Notes under the pieces: model-generated
What the model was told of the DNA's origin: nothing
Databases searched by the model: none
The model's input: the letters and a program-made list of their open reading frames with translations, nothing else
Source: an uncultured bacterium
Lineage (GTDB): Bacteria > Patescibacteriota > Dojkabacteria > SC72
Direction of reading: 5' to 3'
Assembly (NCBI GenBank): GCA_937899155.1
Contig: CALDJM010000065.1
Coordinates: 1-18,416, forward strand
Length of the DNA: 18,416 bases
Program-made: the position numbers and the translations under genes
In this document: positions 14,599-18,416 of the stretch, piece after piece
How positions within the stretch are numbered: position 1 is the first letter of the stretch
How the letters are laid out: each line of letters opens with the position of its first letter

Positions 14599-14621
14599 AA
14601 AAGTATTTGCTAAATACTTTT
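14599..14621. repeat. Perfect 10-bp inverted repeat overlapping rpmH -35
   Basis: AAAAGTATTT, loop GCT, AAATACTTTT. It covers the -35 hexamer TTGCTA (14607-14612). Its all-AT arms and position make a protein-binding operator more likely than a terminator. Confidence 0.6.
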
Positions 14622-14635
14622 GCTTACTATATAAT
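14607..14635 (+). promoter_or_regulatory. Promoter of the rpmH-rnpA-yidD cluster
   Basis: TTGCTA (14607-14612, 4 of 6), a 17-nt spacer and a perfect TATAAT (14630-14635). The predicted +1 near 14642 gives a leader of about 24 nt before the rpmH ATG, so this gene is not leaderless. Confidence 0.7.
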
Positions 14636-14665
14636 CAGCAAGATTTCAGATAGTTTAAAGAAAAT

Positions 14666-14848
14666 ATGAAAAGAACATATCAACCAAACAACAAGAGAAG
14701 AATTAAAAAGCTTGGTTTCATGGCCAGAAACAAGAGTGTTGGCGGAAAAAATGTGTTAAAGAGTAGACGAGCAAAAGGAAGAAAGAGTCTAACAGTTAGT
14801 GAAGAGTACAAGCTTCTTAGGAAGAAGCAAACAAAAAATATTAGATAG
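14666..14848 (+). CDS. rpmH: 50S ribosomal protein L34
   Basis: 60 residues. MKRTYQPNNKRRIKKLGFMARNKSVGGKNVLKSRRAKGRKSLTVSEEY is the full L34 fold: the basic MKRTYQP start, the KxGFxAR helix, the GxxVLxxRRAKGRKxLT block. It is longer than the usual 44-47 residues because of a basic C-terminal tail (KLLRKKQTKNIR). It binds 23S rRNA in the large subunit. It is first gene of the cluster, 5 nt before rnpA, the near-universal bacterial order next to dnaA. No Shine-Dalgarno precedes the ATG; only an A-rich AAAGAAAAT is present. Confidence 0.96.
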   Translation: MKRTYQPNNKRRIKKLGFMARNKSVGGKNVLKSRRAKGRKSLTVSEEYKLLRKKQTKNIR

Positions 14849-14853
14849 AAAAT

Positions 14854-15216
14854 ATGCTACCTAAAGAGTATAGGTTGTCTGCAAAAGAGTTTCCCCTTCT
14901 GTACAAGAAAGGTTTTAAGTCCAAAGGTAAATATGGAATGTTAATTTGTCTTGCAAAAAATACATCTACTCCATCTTTTGGTTATGTTGTTAGTAAAAAG
15001 ATAGGTAATTCTGTAAAAAGACATAGGATGACTAGATTGCTAAGGGCAATTTCAATGGAGTTTGTTAAAGAGAAAGAGTTAAATTCATTAAATTTTCAGT
15101 ATATAGCTTTTGAATTCTGTGATGATTTTAATATTTTAAGAAAAGAATTTGAAAAACAATTAAATCACTGTCTTGGAAATATCAAAAATGAAAAAAATAG
15201 CTCTGTTTTTAATTAA
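14854..15216 (+). CDS. rnpA: Ribonuclease P protein component
   Basis: 120 residues, the normal length. MLPKEYRLSAKEFPLLYKKGFKSKGKYG is the N-terminal fold that binds precursor-tRNA leaders. The central FGYVVSKKIGNSVKRHRMTRLLRAI is the family signature; the usual RNR motif reads Arg56-His57-Arg58. It assists the catalytic RNA in trimming tRNA 5' leaders and probably the tmRNA leader. It lies 5 nt after rpmH and overlaps yidD by 29 nt. Its presence matters because at least one tRNA in the window appears to be transcribed with almost no leader. Confidence 0.93.
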   Translation: MLPKEYRLSAKEFPLLYKKGFKSKGKYGMLICLAKNTSTPSFGYVVSKKIGNSVKRHRMTRLLRAISMEFVKEKELNSLNFQYIAFEFCDDFNILRKEFEKQLNHCLGNIKNEKNSSVFN

Positions 15217-15427
15217 AATATATCAAAATACACTATCTCTAGACCACGGTCCTATGGGAAAACTTATGCCTAATCTTAGATTTTGTAAGTTTAATCCATC
15301 ATGTTCAGAGTATGGTTACAAAGCTATTGAAAAATATGGCCTTTTAAAAGGTGGTTTTATGGCCTTATGGAGAATTTTAAGATGTAATCCATTTACAAAA
15401 CCAGGAACTCATGACCCTGTTCCTTAA
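15188..15427 (+). CDS. yidD: Membrane protein insertion efficiency factor YidD
   Basis: 79 residues from ATG 15188; an earlier TTG at 15173 is in frame but unlikely. After the amphipathic start MKKIALFLIKIYQNTLS comes the family core LRFCKFNPSCSEYGYKAIEKYGLLKGGFMALWRILRCNPF, with the three conserved cysteines (CxFxPSCSEY and RCNP), and the terminal GTHDPVP. It is a small peripheral membrane protein that helps YidC-dependent insertion. It overlaps rnpA and lies 58 nt upstream of yidC, the usual order. The typical 'SP..G..CRF' segment reads SLDHGPMGKLMPNLRFCKF, slightly longer than usual. Confidence 0.93.
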   Translation: MKKIALFLIKIYQNTLSLDHGPMGKLMPNLRFCKFNPSCSEYGYKAIEKYGLLKGGFMALWRILRCNPFTKPGTHDPVP

Positions 15428-15443
15428 AATCTCACAGCTTTTG

Positions 15444-15452
15444 TGTTATAGT
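15444..15452 (+). promoter_or_regulatory. Possible internal promoter for yidC
   Basis: Extended -10 TGT-TATAGT in the yidD-yidC gap, 33 nt before the ATG. The -35 candidate TTAAAA (15424-15429) at a 17-nt spacing matches 3 of 6. Confidence 0.35.
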
Positions 15453-15485
15453 CCACCAAGTATTTAATACAATTTTTTAATAAAT

Positions 15486-16367
15486 ATGTTCGGTTGGATT
15501 TGGCAAAATATTTTCTACAACCCTATTCTTAATATCTCAATGGTTCTTTACCATGCTTTTGGGGATAATTTAGGTTGGGCAATTATTGTTCTAGCAATAC
15601 TTTTTAGATTACTTCTTCTTCCACTTGTTAAAAAACAGAATGAAATGTCTAAAAAAATGGCAACTTTAAAGCCTCAGTTAGATGCACTGCAGAAAAAATA
15701 TGCAAATAACAAGGAGAAACTATCTCAAGAGCAAATAAAGTTATATAGAAAAGTTGGATATAATCCTTTAGGCTGTTTAACTACAGTACTTCCTCAGTTT
15801 CTCATAGTAATCATACTTAGCAATGTAATTAGAAATATTGGTATCAACAATCTTTCTGGTATGTACCCTTTTGTCCATAACTTTATTTCTGGGGGAAATG
15901 AAATTAGTGTAAATATGGGTTTCTTAGGAATAGACCTTACAAAAATATTCACACAGATAGATCCTAGATTTGGCAAAGAAGGAATAACATATCTAGCTCT
16001 CTCTTTAATTGTTGGTTTGTCACAGTTTGCAGCATCTAAGATTACAATGGTTATGCAGAAAAACTTGACTGGTCAAAGCCAAACAAAGAAGAAAGAAGAT
16101 AAGAAAAAGAAGAAAAAACCTACGACAGAAGAAGAGACACTTCAGAAAGTACAAGAAGGACTTGGTAAATCAACATCTTTTATCCTGCCTGCAATGACAG
16201 TGTTTTTTGCTATTAAAATGCCAGCGTATTTAAGTGTATACTGGATTGCACAATCTCTAGCATTAGTATTACAGTATATGATTTTGGATTGGGATAAATC
16301 GAAAAAAGGAGTTCAAAACCTATTTACACAACTTAAAAAGAAGAAAGAGAGTAAGACAGAGAAATAA
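15486..16367 (+). CDS. yidC: Membrane protein insertase YidC/Oxa1
   Basis: 293 residues, the compact form without the large periplasmic domain of E. coli YidC. It begins directly with the first core helix (MFGWIWQNIFYNPILNISMVLYHAFGDNLGWAIIVLAILFRLLLLPL) and has no lipoprotein cysteine. Arg41 in ILFRLLLLPL is the conserved groove arginine that receives substrate helices. The cytoplasmic hairpin (about 49-92, KKQNEMSKKMATLKPQ..KYANNKEKLSQEQIKLYRKVGYNPLGCL) is typical. Further helices are at about 100-116, 170-190, 230-250 and 252-268. A Lys-rich loop (about 200-217) and a basic C-terminal tail may bind ribosomes. It inserts membrane proteins with or without SecYEG. No Shine-Dalgarno precedes the ATG; the leader is T/A-rich. 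Confidence 0.95.
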   Translation: MFGWIWQNIFYNPILNISMVLYHAFGDNLGWAIIVLAILFRLLLLPLVKKQNEMSKKMATLKPQLDALQKKYANNKEKLSQEQIKLYRKVGYNPLGCLTTVLPQFLIVIILSNVIRNIGINNLSGMYPFVHNFISGGNEISVNMGFLGIDLTKIFTQIDPRFGKEGITYLALSLIVGLSQFAASKITMVMQKNLTGQSQTKKKEDKKKKKKPTTEEETLQKVQEGLGKSTSFILPAMTVFFAIKMPAYLSVYWIAQSLALVLQYMILDWDKSKKGVQNLFTQLKKKKESKTEK

Positions 16368-16415
16368 TGTTGTGTTTCTGCCCTTGTTTAGATATTAAAT
16401 TTTTTAATAATTTTT

Positions 16416-16892
16416 ATGAAAGAGAAAGAATTGCTTAAAATTGTGCAAGACGAGGTCGAGAAACTTTGTTCTTTGCTTGAGGTAGAAAGTGAGAGAAAAT
16501 TTAGTATTGAAGATGGAGAGGAAGAGGTGAAGTATATTAAAATCTCCTTTGAGGGTGAAGATTTAGGATATATGATTGGGAATAAAGGAAGACATCTGGA
16601 TTCTCTCCAATTTATCCTTCAGATTATGCTTGGAAGAAAATTAGAAGATGTTGATTTTAGAGTATTTGTTGATGTTGGTGGTTACAGAAAAGAAAGAGAT
16701 GACAAGATAGTGCAAATGGCTTTAGAGAAAGCAGATAATGCAAGGATTTTAGGAGAGGCAGTAGAACTCCCTCCGATGAAACCGTCAGACAGAAGGATTG
16801 TTCACTTAGCATTGATAAAGTTCAAAGATATTGCAACAGAGAGTGAAGGAGAAGGCATGGATAGACATATTGTTATAAAACCAGTTAAGTAA
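16416..16892 (+). CDS. khpB: RNA-binding protein KhpB/Jag (KH and R3H domains)
   Basis: 158 residues. The KH domain contains DLGYMIGNKGRHLDSLQFILQIML, with the GxxG loop GNKG at residues 55-58. The R3H domain contains MKPSDRRIVHLAL, with Arg126 and His130 in the R-x3-H pattern. The N-terminal Jag_N domain of the Bacillus and Streptococcus proteins is absent, so this is the short form. It binds RNA in the cytoplasm and, in Firmicutes, works with KhpA in cell elongation and division control. It follows yidC by 48 nt, the conserved neighbour order. No Shine-Dalgarno is present. Confidence 0.93.
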   Translation: MKEKELLKIVQDEVEKLCSLLEVESERKFSIEDGEEEVKYIKISFEGEDLGYMIGNKGRHLDSLQFILQIMLGRKLEDVDFRVFVDVGGYRKERDDKIVQMALEKADNARILGEAVELPPMKPSDRRIVHLALIKFKDIATESEGEGMDRHIVIKPVK

Positions 16893-16905
16893 AGATTAAA
16901 TATAA

Positions 16906-18333
16906 ATGCTATTTAAGAAACTTGCTAAAAAAGATGTTTTAGTAATATCTTTGTTTCTTTTAGTTTTTCTTGCAATTATTCCTTTAGCGAAAGATTCTTT
17001 AGGTAGGTTTCATATCCTCTCTCTTCTTTTGTTTCTCTATCTAACGATATTTCTTTTTTCTAGAAACATATTTCTTACTTTTAGTCTTTTTGCATTTCTT
17101 GTTCTTCCTTTTAATATTACATACCGAATACCAATACCTGTTCAGCAGAGTATGGCAAATAACTTAATTGTAAACTATCTTATCCCTACAATATCAGTAT
17201 TAGACTTAGCTGTTGGAATATTTCTAATAGCAACAAGTTTCCAGGAAGGCTTCTCTTTTTTTGGACGAATCTTTCAAAAATACAAAGTAGCTTTACTTCT
17301 TTTTTCACTTTTTCTACTAGTACAAAATATTTTTTTGAGAAATCCATTAGTTATTCTTAATACTGTCAGATTTTTTACATATACACTCTCGTTTATTTTG
17401 ATTGTGGAAAACCTACTTTCAAAAAAGAGAGTTTATACCCAAAGAGAAAGAGTGCTTTTTGCAATGTTTCTTCTCTTTTCTGTATTTGTACAAGGAGTTA
17501 TTGGTATACAACAGTTTTTAGGAGGGGTTTCTGTAGGATTGGGAGTTTTAGGAGAGTCTAGAGTTTCAACATCTATGTTAGGTTCTAGCTTTATTAGTTT
17601 GAAATCAGGAGCATTTCTTAGAGCATACGGTACTTTTCCACACCCCAATATATTGGGTGGATATCTACTTTTGAGCCTTTTTATCTCACTATTTCTTCTG
17701 AGGGTATTAAAAGGGAGAACAAAGTTATTTCCCATAGTAACAATCATCCTTTCATCAATCTCTATCTTTTTTACATTCTCAAGGACAGTATTGATACTTT
17801 TTGTTATGGTACTTGCTATTTTATTTCTATCAAAAGTCTTCTTTAAAAAGAAGTCTCTGGCCTTCCTCCCTACTATCCTGCTGGAAAGGTTTTTTCAAGG
17901 TTTTAGGAATATGGATAGTAGTTTGATTGATAGGAGGAATTTAATTAAATCTAGCTACATTGTTCTGAAAGAAAATCTTTTTCTAGGAACAGGTTTAGGT
18001 AATTTCGTTAAAGAAATGGGAGATAATGCACCTAAAACAGCAAGGGGACTCTCTTTGATGCAACCTGTGCATAACATATTTTTACTTCTTTTATGCGAGT
18101 TGGGTGTGTTTGGTTTTTTTTCTTTCTTTTTTCTTCTTTTTGAGGTTTTAAGAAAGAGTCTTAGAAAAGTAACTCTATTTGGAGTTTTAATATTTGTTGT
18201 TTTAGTTGGGATTGGTTTGGTAGATCACTATTTTTTTTCTCTTCCACAGGGTCTTTTTATCTTCTTTGTTTTTTTAAGTTTGCTTGTTGTTGAGGGGAAA
18301 ACGGAGAGAGTGGGATTCGAACCCACGGTATGA
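16906..18333 (+). CDS. O-antigen ligase-like (Wzy_C family) polytopic membrane protein
   Basis: 475 residues with about ten or eleven hydrophobic helices. Family features: FLRAYGTFPHPNILGGYL (about 237-254, with Arg239 and His246), FFTFSRTVLIL (about 288-298, with Arg293), ENLFLGTGLGNF (about 356-367) and QPVHNIFLLLLCELGVFGFF (about 386-405). These match the Wzy_C/WaaL superfamily, which joins or polymerises lipid-linked glycans outside the membrane. Ligase versus polymerase cannot be decided. It begins 13 nt after khpB. The last codons (ERVGFEPTV) are an antisense reading of tRNA-Ser(GGA), and the TGA stop lies inside that tRNA gene. Confidence 0.85.
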   Translation: MLFKKLAKKDVLVISLFLLVFLAIIPLAKDSLGRFHILSLLLFLYLTIFLFSRNIFLTFSLFAFLVLPFNITYRIPIPVQQSMANNLIVNYLIPTISVLDLAVGIFLIATSFQEGFSFFGRIFQKYKVALLLFSLFLLVQNIFLRNPLVILNTVRFFTYTLSFILIVENLLSKKRVYTQRERVLFAMFLLFSVFVQGVIGIQQFLGGVSVGLGVLGESRVSTSMLGSSFISLKSGAFLRAYGTFPHPNILGGYLLLSLFISLFLLRVLKGRTKLFPIVTIILSSISIFFTFSRTVLILFVMVLAILFLSKVFFKKKSLAFLPTILLERFFQGFRNMDSSLIDRRNLIKSSYIVLKENLFLGTGLGNFVKEMGDNAPKTARGLSLMQPVHNIFLLLLCELGVFGFFSFFFLLFEVLRKSLRKVTLFGVLIFVVLVGIGLVDHYFFSLPQGLFIFFVFLSLLVVEGKTERVGFEPTV

Positions 18334-18388
18334 TTTCTCATACGAACGCTTTCCAAGCGTTTCCTTTCGACCACTCAGGCATCTCTCC
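18302..18388 (-). tRNA. tRNA-Ser (anticodon GGA)
   Basis: 87 nt, class II. The acceptor GGAGAGA pairs with TCTCTCC, with discriminator G. The anticodon stem AACGC/GCGTT has loop TTGGAAA, giving anticodon GGA for codons UCC/UCU. The variable arm GTATGA-GAAA-TCATAC has the same stem as tRNA-Ser(CGA), and the T-arm is GTGGG-TTCGAAT-CCCAC. CCA is not encoded. It overlaps the 3' end of the O-antigen ligase-like gene by 32 nt on the opposite strand. Confidence 0.95.
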
Positions 18389-18399
18389 AGACTGTATGG

Positions 18400-18408
18400 A
18401 TTCTACCA
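18400..18408 (-). promoter_or_regulatory. Extended -10 of tRNA-Ser(GGA)
   Basis: TGG-TAGAAT on the minus strand, ending 11 nt before the mature tRNA, so the leader would be about 5 nt. The -35 region is outside the window. The TGG extension is shared with the tmRNA and tRNA-Ser(CGA) promoters. Confidence 0.5.
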
Positions 18409-18416
18409 AATATTGT

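Larger units (their letters stand above)
14397..14665. other. dnaA-rpmH divergent intergenic region
   Basis: 269 nt without a gene, from which dnaA is transcribed leftward and rpmH rightward. It holds one DnaA box (TGTGGATAT, 14497-14505, one mismatch), an unusually GC-rich patch at 14438-14467, a perfect 10-bp inverted repeat (14599-14621) and the rpmH promoter. It may form a second part of a bipartite origin around dnaA. Confidence 0.6.

Noticed and set aside
15430..15450. Terminator hairpin after yidD (CACA..TGTG)
   Set aside because: Only 4 bp of stem and no clear U-tract directly after; the sequence fits a promoter element better.
17433..17747. Minus-strand ORF of 104 codons opposite the O-antigen ligase-like gene
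   Set aside because: It overlaps the conserved YGTFPHPN and FSRT blocks of the real gene and resembles no protein.

Overview
The window is AT-rich and densely packed. Intact dnaA, dnaN, rpmH, rnpA and yidC ORFs are read with UGA as stop. The gene set, the many small membrane proteins, the scarcity of Shine-Dalgarno sites and the compact YidC and KhpB suggest a member of the Patescibacteria/CPR. This is an inference from style, not a marker-gene placement. The standard code argues against the UGA-Gly lineages (Absconditabacteria, Gracilibacteria).

Layout. (1) 1-3832, plus strand: a type IV pilus/pseudopilin operon. It holds a 5'-truncated minor pilin, a giant minor pilin carrying a predicted beta-propeller, a GspJ-like pilin, a PilX/GspK-like protein and a stand-alone A24 prepilin peptidase. 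(2) 3838-7631, minus strand: an unknown 244-residue protein, an S51 peptidase, the tmRNA gene (ssrA), and a RhuM-family gene coupled to a VanY-like M15 peptidase. (3) 7712-10105, minus strand: a SpoU/TrmH rRNA/tRNA methyltransferase, small membrane proteins and tRNA-Ser(CGA). (4) 10185-11383, plus strand: an OmpR-type regulator whose receiver has lost its phospho-acceptor Asp, then a DUF4116-like protein. (5) 11386-14396, minus strand: dnaN and dnaA, with a probable replication origin between them. (6) 14666-18333, plus strand: the conserved rpmH-rnpA-yidD-yidC-khpB cluster and an O-antigen-ligase-like protein whose end runs into tRNA-Ser(GGA) on the opposite strand.

Genes diverge from the dnaA/rpmH gap, as expected at an origin. 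The 12.5-13 kb gap holds several near-consensus DnaA boxes, a TAG-triplet tract resembling a DnaA-trio and an AT-rich flank.

The main non-obvious signals concern gene starts and atypical proteins. Three protein genes have a -10 hexamer exactly 6 nt before the ATG, predicting leaderless mRNAs. All three stable-RNA genes share a TGG-TA(T/G)AAT extended -10, and for tRNA-Ser(CGA) transcription should start at about the mature 5' end. The clearest protein-level oddities are the propeller-bearing pilin and the phosphorylation-dead OmpR regulator. I see no CRISPR array, insertion sequence or obvious prophage.
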